Positions 50,338 to 59,700 of a DNA stretch of 64,000 nucleotides are shown here, piece after piece. The stretch lies in the NCBI RefSeq assembly GCF_023094165.1, contig NZ_JALMDK010000018.1, positions 1-64,000 of the forward strand, in the 5' to 3' direction. The position numbers and the translations under genes are program-made. Under the pieces are notes generated by a model. That model was not told the DNA's origin. It ran no database searches and saw only the letters and a list, made by a program, of their open reading frames with translations. The stretch is from Crossiella sp. S99.2 (GTDB lineage: Bacteria; Actinomycetota; Actinomycetes; Mycobacteriales; Pseudonocardiaceae). Each line of letters begins with the position of its first letter. Positions within the stretch are counted from its first letter, which is position 1.

Positions 50338-50375
50338 GCGTTGTTTCCGATCATCGGCCCGGCGGTAAACAACGC
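50338..50375. promoter_or_regulatory. Inverted repeat between the STAND gene and the giant secreted gene
   Basis: GCGTTGTTT (50338-50346) and AAACAACGC (50367-50375) are perfect complements separated by 20 bases, inside the 123-bp divergent promoter region. Arm length and spacing fit a dimeric regulator site acting on both genes; the XRE domain of the STAND protein is one possible binder. I see no unambiguous -35/-10 pair. Confidence 0.45.
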
Positions 50376-50427
50376 GGTCACGGTAGACCCACCGCACATA
50401 CCCCGTACAGCCGAAAGAGACTTCCTG

Positions 50428-53400
50428 ATGACGAATCCGACCAGGTTCGCCAGACGCCTTGTCATAGCCACCGCGGCGACCGCGGTGCTGGCGAGTGCGG
50501 TGGCCGTGCCGAAGGCGGTCGCGGCCGATCCGGGGATCACCCCGGAGCAGTTGTCCACCGCGTTGTTCAGCGCCGCCGTCCAGCTCAAGGACAACGGCCG
50601 CACCCATGACCGCAACCTGCTGCTCAGCGCCGAACTCCTGGACTGGCGGGCCAAGAACCCGGGCGCCTCCGCCGACGCCCTGGACCGGCACGCCGCCGAC
50701 GTGCAGCGGGTGGTCGGCCTGGCCGTGGCCCCGGCCACAGCCCGTGACCTGGTGCCGGACACCCTCGGCCGAGGGGTGGAGGCGCTCTACGCCATCCCTG
50801 AGGTGGACCGGGGCGGCCCGCAGCTCAAGGTGCTGCTCGGCGCGCTGACCACGCGCGACCTCAAGGCGACCAGCGCGCCAGAGGACCTGCGTGGTGTGCT
50901 GACCCAGATCACCTCCTCCTCGATCGAGATCGCGCCCACCATCTGGAGCGCGCTGCGCGAGGCCGCGAGCCGGGACGCCACCCTCAACGGCATCTGGCAG
51001 AACCGGCTCGGCAAGGCCACCGTCGCCGAGTCCGCCCCGGTGGACCCGGCCGCGTCGCTGGACGCGCTCAAGCAGCTGCCGCAGATCAAGAAGGTCATCG
51101 ACGTCGAGGCCATCCAGGCCGGGTTCCGCCAGGGCTTCCCGGAGGGCATGGCGGCACTGACCAAGCAGATCAAGCCGCTGATCAAGGTGCTCGGCGACCC
51201 GAACTCGCCGGACACCCCGCTGGGCAAGGCGCTGGCCTGGGTCAAGGAGCACGTCGACCCGGTCACCGGTGAGATCAAGCGCCCCACCGAGGACAAGCTC
51301 AAGCAGTACGCCGAGGACGCCAAGCAGTTCGACGAGTACCTGGACAAGGTCAAGGGCGGCCTCACCGCCGTGGCGACCGTGGCCAAGGTGCTCAGCCCCC
51401 GCTACGCGGCGGAGCTGGTCAAGTTCGCCGACGCGCTATACAAGATCGGCAAGCACGTGGCGCCGATGATCAACGCGGTGGCCGCGCTGGGCACCGCCAT
51501 CGCGGCGGGCGCGGCGATCGGCTCGATCGTGCCCGCCATCGGCACCGTGATCGGCGCCGCGGTCGGCCTGGTCGTCACCCTGGTCGGCCTGCTCGGCAGC
51601 GGTGGTGGTCCCAGCGCTGAGCTGCAGGCCATCCAGAACATGCACAAGGAGATGCGGGAGAGCTTCAAGCAGCTCAAGGACTTCCTGATCGCCTTCCACC
51701 AGGACGTCAGCGTCCGGTTCGACCGCATCGACGCCACGCTGAACCTGATGTACGGCGACATGCTGCTGAAGTTCGACGAGGTGCTGCTGGCCATCGCGAA
51801 CTCCAACTTCCAGCTGACCCAGCAGATCAAGGACCTGCACGCGCACCTGCTGGGCATCGCCTCGAACATGCAGTCCAACCACCAGCAGCTGATGGCCGCC
51901 GTGCAGGCCGACGGGGCCAAGGACTTCCGCGGCGCGGTCCGCAAGTACCTGGACTACGCCGCCCGCGAGGGGCGTCCGATCCCCTCCTTCGACCAGGGCA
52001 ACGACAACTACAAGGAGGCCGCGCAGGCGTTCTCCGACGGCGGCGACGACCTCGCCCGCACCGCCCTGTTCATGCACAACGGCCAGGACGCGGCGCCGGA
52101 GAGCGTGCTGCCCGGCAACAACTCCACCTTCCTGGTGAACTACCTCAAGACCTGGGCGGTCAACAACGTCGGCGCCCAGTACGGCAACGGCCACCCCGGC
52201 TCCGGGGTGCCCAACGCCGACCTGCTGGCCGCGGCAATGCGCTCCTACAGCACCCTGATGAACCAGAACCCGGCGCTGTCCGCGCAGGAACAGCTGGTCG
52301 AGCTGAACGGCAAGAAGACCGTGGCCAGGGTGCAGGACCTGCTCAACGCCGGCGAGGACGTGATCGCGGCGACCCGGCGGTTCAACCAGCCCCGGTTCAA
52401 ACCGGCCACCGGACCGTGGACCGCCACCAACTCGCTGCTGGAGCGGGTCCAGCAGGACAACGCCGCCCGGCTCACCGAACTGGCCAACGGGCTGAAGCGG
52501 TACGAGTCCGATCCCGCCGTGCAGGAACCCGGCCGGCCGTTCAACCTGTGGGCCGACCGGAACCAGCGGGTCGAGGGCTTCATGAAGCGGGACGACGTCC
52601 CGGTCTACAACTGCGACAACCCCAACGAGGCCACCAAGATCGCGGTGATGCCGGACGCGATCAAGAGCGACAAGATGCCCGCGCCGCTGCGACTGCTCCG
52701 GCAGCTCCACTCCGGCATGGACCCGCGCACCTGCTGGCGCGAGGTGCGGGTGCGCGACGACGAGACCACTTACGAGCGGTACCCACTGGACGGACCGACC
52801 AGGATCCCGTGTGAGTGGGCGGAGGACCCGCCAGTGGGCTGCACCAAGACGGTGCACGAGGGTCTGAAGAAGATGGTGCGGCTCAATGTCACGTTCGAGA
52901 TCCTGGGCAGGATTCCCGGCTATGCCGGCGAGTGGCAGCTGGGCAGGCACACTGGAGTGATCGCCTGGGAGCGGTGCCGGTTCCCCGGCGTCGACTGGGC
53001 CGCCGACGAACCGAAGAACGACAAGTGCTGGAACAGCAGGGCCAAGCTCGAGGAGATGGTGCCGAAGCCGCCCCGGTACGACTTCACCGGCGCGATGTCG
53101 GAGGTCCACACCGACACGATCCACCCGCTGATCGACAAGACCCTGGCCGGGCGCCGGGCCGCCTACTACGGGCTGATCACCAACGACGTCAAGGACGCGA
53201 CGCCGAAGCTGCCCGAGGCGGTCCGGGTCGACACCAGCCTGCGGCTGCTGCGCGCCTACCTGGAGGTCGGTTTCCCCACCGCGCTGCAGAGCGACGCGCG
53301 TTTCCGGGAGCTGATCTACGGCACCAAGGCGATCCCGTCCTCGCTCAACGTCCGGCCCTCAGTGGCCAACGAGATCAGCCCGCTCGCCGGGCTGTACGCC

Positions 53401-56100
53401 AAGGCGGCGCAGAACGCGGCCGCCCAGCTGCCTCCACTGCACGAGCAGAACGTGTTCAGCCAGTCCGAGCTGCCCAACTGCGCCGCGGCCCCGGAACAGG
53501 TCACCACCCAGGACCCGGTGGCCCGCTGCCTGGTCACCGTCTCCGGGCTGCGCCGGGGCGCGCTCGGCGAACGGATCGAGTACTACTCCACCGATCTGGT
53601 CACCAACCCGGCCGCCCAGGACCCGCAGATCACCAGCGCGCTGATGCGTTCGCTGCGGATCCAGACCAAGGCCACCCACCCGGACTACCCGCTGGATCCC
53701 CCCGGCGAGCCCAACCCGGTGCCGCCCACCGAGATCGGCAAGACCTTCGGCGGACTCGGCGGCTCCGCGCGGGCCACGCTGAACGGCAAGCACTTCATGG
53801 TGTGGCAGGGCAGGCAGGACGAAGTTCTGGTCGCCACCAGCGAGGACGGCAAGGCATGGTGGCCGCCGGTCACCGTCTCCGGCCCGCACACCTCCGGTGA
53901 CGTCCCGGTCCTGGCCGCCTTCCAGAACAAGCTGGTCGCGATCTGGCGCAGCGGGGCGTTCTCCTGGCAGGACGGCAACAACGACCGCACCCTGGCCATC
54001 GCCACCAGTGCCGACGGCCGGACCTGGACCACACCCGCCCGGCTGGTGCCGATCACGGTGGGCACCGGCGGCCTCAGCCTGTCCGTGCAGAACGACCGGC
54101 TGCAGCTGCTGTTCCGCGGCGCGGGCGCCGACCAGGGCAAGTGGATCACCTCCAGCCACGACGCCAAGAACTGGAAACGGCCCCGGTACACCGAGAACAA
54201 CGGCGGCACCAACGCCACGCCCGGACTGGCCACGCTCAATGGCACCCTGGTCCAGCTCTGGCGCGGCGCGAACGCCGACCAGGCACTCTGGTTCGCCACC
54301 AGCGGCAACGGCATCGACTGGAGCAACCAGCAACTGCTGCCCAACGCCTTCAGCCAGTCCGGGCCGAGCCTGACCGAGTTCACCGGCAAGGTGTTCGCGG
54401 TCTGGCGCAACGGGCCCAACGACGGCCTGTCCGTCAGCGACACCGCCAACGGCGGGGCCTGGGCCGCGCCGCGGGCTCTGCACGCGCAGGCGCGCGCCGT
54501 CGGGGTGCCCTCGCTGGGCGTGGTGGGCGGCAAACTCGCCGCGATCTGGCGCAATGCCACCGATCCCGACCGGGTGGACGTCTCCACCAGTACCGACGGC
54601 ATCACCTGGTCGGCGCCCGAGCCGATCAGCAAGCTGACCTTCGAGATCCGGCACCAGCACAACGAGTCGCTGATCACCGAGGCGACTCAGCTGTGGGCGC
54701 GCAACGAGCGGGAAGCCGCCGTGGCCAAGGCCAAGCAGGCCCTCGTGCTGGCCAGGGAACTGGTCCGGGAACGGCCGTCCTACGCGGCCACGTTCGGGCA
54801 GTGGATCCGGCACCCGGTCGGCCCCTACCTGTCCGAGTCCGGCAAGGTGGACGAATCGATCGCCCTCTACGACGAGGCCATCGCCGCCTTCCGCAAGCTG
54901 TCCCAGCAGGAGCCGCAGAACCTGGAGCACAAGCTCTACGAAGCGGCCACCGTGGTGGTGCAGGGCAGCCGGATCTGGGACAAGGGCGAGAAGGACAAGG
55001 GCCGCGACCGGTCCCTGGAGGGCGTCAACCTGGCCCGCCCGCTGGTGTCCAAGGGACCGCGCTATGCCGCGGATTTCGCCACCTGGATCCGTTGGCCAGT
55101 CAGCGCTTTCCTCGCCGAGACCGGCAAGGTGGACGAGGCCATCGCGCTGCTGGGCGAGGCCGTCACCGCCTCCCGCCAGGCGGCCCAGCAGGAACCGGAC
55201 AACCCGGAGCACAAGCGGGACGAGGCGGATGCCCTGGTGTGGCAGGGAAATCGGCTGTGGCACCAGGGCGAGAAGGGCCGGGGCCTGGACAAGGCCCTCG
55301 AAGGCATCAACGTCGCCCGCCCGCTGGTCGCGAAGGGCCCGCGTTACGCCTCCCACTTCGCCACCTGGATCCGTTGGCCGGTCAGCGCTTTCCTCGCGGA
55401 GAGCGGCAAACCCGATGAGGCCATCGCCCTGCTGGGCGAGGCGGTGACCGCCGCACGTCAAGCGGGCCAACAGGAACCCGGCAACCACGAGCACAAACTC
55501 AACGAGGCGGATGCCCTGGTGTGGCAAGGCATTCGCACCTGGGACAAGGGCGAGAAGGACAAGGGCAGGGACAAGGCCCTCGAAGGCGTCAACGTCGGCC
55601 GCGCCCTGGTGGACAAGGGACCGCGCTACGCCTCGCACTTCGCCACCTGGATCCGCTGGCCGGTCAGCGCCTACCTGGCCGAGACCGGAAAGTTGGATGA
55701 GTCGATCGCCCTGCTCGGCGAGGCCGTCACCGCCGAACGCCAAGCAGCCCAACAGGAACCCGGCAACCACGAGCACAAGCTGAACGAGGCCGACGCCCTG
55801 ATGTGGCAAGGCATCCGCACCTGGGACAAGGGCGACAAGCCCGGCGCGCTGGCCAAGGTCCAGGAAGGTCTCGTGGAGGGCCGCAAGGTAGCGGACAAGG
55901 GCCCGCGCTACGCCGAACCGCTCGGCACCTGGCTGCTGTGGCCGGGCACGGAATTCGCGATGGGCAACGGCAAGAAGCCGGAGGCGATCGCCATGGCCCA
56001 GGAAGCGGTGGACATCTTCACCCGGCTCACCGCCGCCGACGCCAAGTACCAGCCAAAACTCGACTCCGCCAAGCAGAAGCTGACCGAACTCCAGCGCTAA
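50428..56100 (+). CDS. Giant secreted protein: helical pore-former-like core, Asp-box propeller, 94-residue helical repeats
   Basis: An 1,890-residue exported protein. Signal peptide: RLVIATAATAVLASAVAVPK. Residues about 30-340 are helical. About 345-393 is a Gly/Ala-rich hydrophobic stretch (AIAAGAAIGSIVPAIGTVIG), followed by a long amphipathic coiled coil (about 395-490); this pair recalls alpha-helical pore-forming toxins. A cysteine-containing region (about 500-1100) is unrecognised. About 1115-1405 has six sialidase/Asp-box-like turns (TSEDGKAWW, TSADGRTW, TSTDGITW), suggesting a beta-propeller. About 1407-1890 is five helical repeats of exactly 94 residues. The ATG follows GAAAGAGA. A lectin and another multidomain secreted protein follow. 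The pore-former idea is structural inference only. Confidence 0.82.
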   Translation: MTNPTRFARRLVIATAATAVLASAVAVPKAVAADPGITPEQLSTALFSAAVQLKDNGRTHDRNLLLSAELLDWRAKNPGASADALDRHAADVQRVVGLAVAPATARDLVPDTLGRGVEALYAIPEVDRGGPQLKVLLGALTTRDLKATSAPEDLRGVLTQITSSSIEIAPTIWSALREAASRDATLNGIWQNRLGKATVAESAPVDPAASLDALKQLPQIKKVIDVEAIQAGFRQGFPEGMAALTKQIKPLIKVLGDPNSPDTPLGKALAWVKEHVDPVTGEIKRPTEDKLKQYAEDAKQFDEYLDKVKGGLTAVATVAKVLSPRYAAELVKFADALYKIGKHVAPMINAVAALGTAIAAGAAIGSIVPAIGTVIGAAVGLVVTLVGLLGSGGGPSAELQAIQNMHKEMRESFKQLKDFLIAFHQDVSVRFDRIDATLNLMYGDMLLKFDEVLLAIANSNFQLTQQIKDLHAHLLGIASNMQSNHQQLMAAVQADGAKDFRGAVRKYLDYAAREGRPIPSFDQGNDNYKEAAQAFSDGGDDLARTALFMHNGQDAAPESVLPGNNSTFLVNYLKTWAVNNVGAQYGNGHPGSGVPNADLLAAAMRSYSTLMNQNPALSAQEQLVELNGKKTVARVQDLLNAGEDVIAATRRFNQPRFKPATGPWTATNSLLERVQQDNAARLTELANGLKRYESDPAVQEPGRPFNLWADRNQRVEGFMKRDDVPVYNCDNPNEATKIAVMPDAIKSDKMPAPLRLLRQLHSGMDPRTCWREVRVRDDETTYERYPLDGPTRIPCEWAEDPPVGCTKTVHEGLKKMVRLNVTFEILGRIPGYAGEWQLGRHTGVIAWERCRFPGVDWAADEPKNDKCWNSRAKLEEMVPKPPRYDFTGAMSEVHTDTIHPLIDKTLAGRRAAYYGLITNDVKDATPKLPEAVRVDTSLRLLRAYLEVGFPTALQSDARFRELIYGTKAIPSSLNVRPSVANEISPLAGLYAKAAQNAAAQLPPLHEQNVFSQSELPNCAAAPEQVTTQDPVARCLVTVSGLRRGALGERIEYYSTDLVTNPAAQDPQITSALMRSLRIQTKATHPDYPLDPPGEPNPVPPTEIGKTFGGLGGSARATLNGKHFMVWQGRQDEVLVATSEDGKAWWPPVTVSGPHTSGDVPVLAAFQNKLVAIWRSGAFSWQDGNNDRTLAIATSADGRTWTTPARLVPITVGTGGLSLSVQNDRLQLLFRGAGADQGKWITSSHDAKNWKRPRYTENNGGTNATPGLATLNGTLVQLWRGANADQALWFATSGNGIDWSNQQLLPNAFSQSGPSLTEFTGKVFAVWRNGPNDGLSVSDTANGGAWAAPRALHAQARAVGVPSLGVVGGKLAAIWRNATDPDRVDVSTSTDGITWSAPEPISKLTFEIRHQHNESLITEATQLWARNEREAAVAKAKQALVLARELVRERPSYAATFGQWIRHPVGPYLSESGKVDESIALYDEAIAAFRKLSQQEPQNLEHKLYEAATVVVQGSRIWDKGEKDKGRDRSLEGVNLARPLVSKGPRYAADFATWIRWPVSAFLAETGKVDEAIALLGEAVTASRQAAQQEPDNPEHKRDEADALVWQGNRLWHQGEKGRGLDKALEGINVARPLVAKGPRYASHFATWIRWPVSAFLAESGKPDEAIALLGEAVTAARQAGQQEPGNHEHKLNEADALVWQGIRTWDKGEKDKGRDKALEGVNVGRALVDKGPRYASHFATWIRWPVSAYLAETGKLDESIALLGEAVTAERQAAQQEPGNHEHKLNEADALMWQGIRTWDKGDKPGALAKVQEGLVEGRKVADKGPRYAEPLGTWLLWPGTEFAMGNGKKPEAIAMAQEAVDIFTRLTAADAKYQPKLDSAKQKLTELQR
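54661..56070 (+). repeat. Five in-frame 282-bp tandem repeats
   Basis: The 3' end of the giant gene repeats every 282 bp with no drift: the conserved tryptophan codon of the W-I-R/W-L-L motif lies at 54802, 55084, 55366, 55648 and 55930. The middle three units are the most alike (protein motifs WIRWPVSAFLAE, AIALLGEAVTA, NEADALVWQGIRTWDKGEK); the outer two have diverged. The unit looks like a pair of TPR-like hairpins. Such long near-identical units can expand or contract by recombination. Unit borders are set by me; only the period is firm. Confidence 0.85.
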
Positions 56101-56138
56101 GCAGGGTCCCTGCCTCACCGTACGACAACGGCCAACAC
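56101..56138 (+). repeat. Hairpin plus a single 20-bp element end
   Basis: GCAGGGTCCCTGC (56101-56113) forms a 6-bp stem right after the stop of the giant gene. CGTACGACAACGGCCAACAC (56119-56138) is an exact copy of the end sequence of the composite elements, but here alone, with no inverted partner and no TTGGCCCAA boxes. It may mark a solo end left by excision. It lies 14 bp before the lectin ATG. Confidence 0.65.
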
Positions 56139-56152
56139 GAAGGACGATCATC

Positions 56153-56692
56153 ATGGGACAACGCATGCGCACACTGGTGCTGGCGGCCGCCGGGCTACTG
56201 GCCTCCGCTGGGCTCAGCCCGGCGAGTGCCGCGGCCGCACCGGCCGAGGATCTGCGGGTCATCACCTCCTCCTTCGAGGGCGGGCAGGGTTGCCTGGCCC
56301 CGCTGTGGGGCAGCACGGAACCCGGCGCCTACATCAGCTTCGAGCGGTGCGACAAATCCAGGGCCCAGGCCTGGCACCTGCTCCCCCGCGACGGGGTCTG
56401 GGGCGGTTTCCGGTCGGCCACCTCTGGGCTGTGCCTGACCGTGCTCAACAGCGGCACCGGCCAGGGCGAGGACATCGTGCAACAGCCCTGCGCCGGCGCC
56501 CCGAACCAGCGCTGGCGATCGGTCTCGCGGGACCCGTTCGCCAAGTTCCTCGAAGAGCACGCCCAGCACAGCGACAAATGCCTGAGCGCGGGCTACACCC
56601 ACCACACCACGCCGGCCGAGGTGGTGCAGCTGGACTGCCTCAACGTCAGCTGGCAGAAGTTCGCCGTCGACACCTGGTCGCCCGCCACCTGA
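56153..56692 (+). CDS. Secreted ricin-type beta-trefoil lectin-like protein
   Basis: A 179-residue exported protein. Signal peptide MRTLVLAAAGLLASAGLSPA is followed by one beta-trefoil-sized domain with cysteines and QxW-like repeats: AQAWHLLPRD, SGLCLTVLNSGTGQGEDIV with QQPCAGAPNQRW, and DKCLSAGY...VVQLDCLNVSWQKF. Ricin-type lectins bind galactose-like sugars, but the binding residues cannot be judged by eye. Weak AAGGA site before the ATG. It lies between two very large secreted proteins on the same strand, so it may be a targeting or accessory subunit of the same system. Confidence 0.8.
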   Translation: MGQRMRTLVLAAAGLLASAGLSPASAAAAPAEDLRVITSSFEGGQGCLAPLWGSTEPGAYISFERCDKSRAQAWHLLPRDGVWGGFRSATSGLCLTVLNSGTGQGEDIVQQPCAGAPNQRWRSVSRDPFAKFLEEHAQHSDKCLSAGYTHHTTPAEVVQLDCLNVSWQKFAVDTWSPAT

Positions 56693-56734
56693 GCACTCCG
56701 CGACCCAATCCCTGACCACGAAAGGAGATTCCCC

Positions 56735-59700
56735 ATGCGGAGATGGCTGTCCGTGCTCACCGCGGTGCTGGTGGCGAGCGTGCTCGCGCCACCGGCGCAG
56801 GCCAAACCCCAAGCACCGCGACAAAATCCGGCCGAGGTGACGCTGCAACGCGCCGAGGTCTTCTTCCACACCAACGACGAGGACAAGGACCACGACACCC
56901 GGATCAAGATCGTGGTCACCGACCAGAACGGCACCGAGGTCGCCGTGGTCGAGGACACCTTCGGGCACTTCGACGACGGCAGCGACCACGGCCCGTTCCC
57001 GATGCGGATCACCACCCCGATCCCGCGGGATGTGATCAACGCCGGGATGACCACGATGGTGATCGACCCCAACGGGAACGACACCTGGCGGTTCAACCTG
57101 CGGGTCGGCCTGTTCTTCTCCGACGGCTCCCGGATCGGCACCGATCGCGACGGCCTGGAACTGTCCGAAGGGGACACCACCAAACGCTGGGCCATCGGCG
57201 ACTACTCCGACGAGTACAAGCGGATGGACTTCAGCTGGATCGCGCAGCCGGACACCCTCGCCGACTCGGTGCGGGACGGTTACGCCCGGCGGATTCCCGC
57301 GCTGTTGTGGGAATCCTGCGTGCAACCGGACAACACCGGGCGGGGTGAGGGCTCGGCGAGTCACGTGGCCTCCAGCGCCGCGTTGCTCAAACTGATCGAG
57401 GACCCGACCGGGCGGACCGAACTGGCCAGGGCCTTGGGCACCGAACCGCCGCTGATGGCCGATCCGACCGGGCTCTACCGGCGCTGCCTGGACCGGATCG
57501 CGCCGGGCTGGCGGCCGCCGCCCACCGGCGCCGTGGACCGGCTCAGCACGCACCCCGGCTGGCGGCGGGTGATCAGCGACCTGATGCGGATTCCCGCGCA
57601 CGCCGGGAAACCGGGCACGGACGCGGTGACCACCTGTCGCACCAACGGATCCGACACCGAGGACTGGGACATCACGATGTCCCTGGCCATGCGGGCCTGG
57701 GGTTTGGTGCGCACCGTGCCGCACTCCGTCCTCTTCGGACCGGCGGATCCCGCCTCGCACCCGGCCAAGATGGCCGAGCTGGAGAAGGAGGTCGCGGCCA
57801 GGGTGTGGTTGCAGGGCGGCACCGCCAAGGTGGACGAGATCGTCTGCACCATCGTCGCGCCCGACGTCCCGGAAACCGAGAACCACACCTGGATGATCCG
57901 CACCACCCGGTTCCTGCACAACGAGCTGCTGCCGCAGACCCAGACGCCACCGCACCAGCCCAAGTACGTGGTGGAGTACAACCGCGACCCGAACCCGGAC
58001 AACCGGACCAACGGGGTCCTGGCGTACCTGCGGGACGTGACCGCGCAGTGGTCGCGAGAGGACTTCAAGGAGTACAACGCGCGGCCCTACGTGCGCTACC
58101 AGATGATCGGGCTGCTCAACCTGTACGACTTCGCCCTCGACCAGTCGGTGCGCCAGGACGCCAAGAAGGTGCTGGACTTCCTGGCGCTCAAGCACGCGGC
58201 CACCTCACAGGACAACCAGCGGGTGGCGCCGTTCCGGCGCAAGCAGGTCGAGCAGACGCCGTACCTGTTCCAGGGCAGCACCACCGATTCCATGTACGAG
58301 GCATGGGTGGGCGGGCTGCCGCAGCCGGTCCGGCCCGCCGCGGGCGCGGGCAGCTTCAGCGGTGAGATGGCACTGGCCGCGAGTGCGACCTACCGGCCGC
58401 CGGCCTGGATGGCCGATCTGCAGCTGGACACCCGGCACCGGGACTACCTGCAGTACTTCAACGGCCGCAACCAGCACGAGGTGGCCTACGGCGGGCGGGA
58501 CTTCACGCTCACCGGCGGCGGTCGCCGGACGCCCTGCCCCTACCCGGGACCCGGTGGCATCTGCGTTGGCGCGGGCAACGACGAGGGCACCATGCAACCC
58601 ACCGTGCTGATCCCGCGCCAGTTGCGCACTGACACCGCCAACACCACCGACAATCCGAAGTACTTCGACAACGTCCGGCTGCAATCCTCCTGGGGCAAGC
58701 ACATCTCCTGTGTGAACCGCAACATCGCCTGCGGGGAGAAGCTGATCGTGCCCGACCGGGTGGTGCGGGACAGCCCGGACTGCCGGATCACCCTGTCCCA
58801 GCCGGGACAGCCGCTGGAGATCGGGCTGCGCTTCGACCGATCCTGCTCCCCGGAGCCCGGCCTGTCCTACACCGGCGACTGCTTTTTCGCCTACGGCAAG
58901 CAGATCGCGCTGGCCGCCGGCCTGCCGGAGATCGCCTACCTGGTGACCCACTCCTGCGAACCGGGCAGCAGCGACGCGGACCGCAAGAAGTGGTTCGAGG
59001 CATTCGTGGAGTACATGGCGATCCAGGGCAACCCGCGCTCGGAGTGGGACCGCTGCGCGGGACCCAACCAGTACTGGATCAAGGTGCACACCAAGCAGCC
59101 GCCAGCGGACCGGATCGACCTGACCGGGGTGACCGAGGGCAGGCCGGTCACCGCGCACGGCACCCTGTGCACCGACGAACCCGGCTTCGAGCTGATCATC
59201 AACGGCCAGGGCGGGTTCCCCGGCACCGGCGCGCTCAGCGGCGATCTCACCCTGTCCGGCGGCCGCTATCCGGTGCCCAGGGTCTCCCTGGCCACCACAC
59301 CGGACCGGACCTCGGCGGCCGGTGAGCAGTTCGCGCTGACCGCCACCATCCACGACACCGACAACCGGGTCCCCACCGGGAAGGTGGCCTTCCTGGTCGG
59401 CGCGCGAGTGATCTCCGAGCAGCCGGTGACCGTCGCGCCCGACGGCACGGTGTCGGCGAGAATGCTCACCATCCGGGGCTTGGAGCTGGGCGTCCGGCGG
59501 GTCACCGCGGTCTACACCGGGGACGAGGTGTTCACCGGAGCCGCGGTCACCGAAACGCACACCGTCCGCCCGGATCTGGCTCGGGCCAAGGAGCTGATCG
59601 AGCAGGGCAACCTGCTGTGGAACCGCGGCGAGCGGGCGGACGGCTACATCCGGACCGCCGGGGCGATCGAGCTGATCCGCGCCCTGGCCGCGGCCGACCC

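Noticed and set aside
49798..50427. Upstream extension of the giant secreted protein by 210 residues
   Set aside because: This part is antisense to the start of the STAND gene, and a clear signal peptide begins at the ATG at 50428 with a ribosome binding site.
53359..56316. A 985-residue minus-strand frame opposite the giant gene
   Set aside because: It repeats in step with the 94-residue repeats of the plus strand and has no recognisable domain; it is an antisense shadow.
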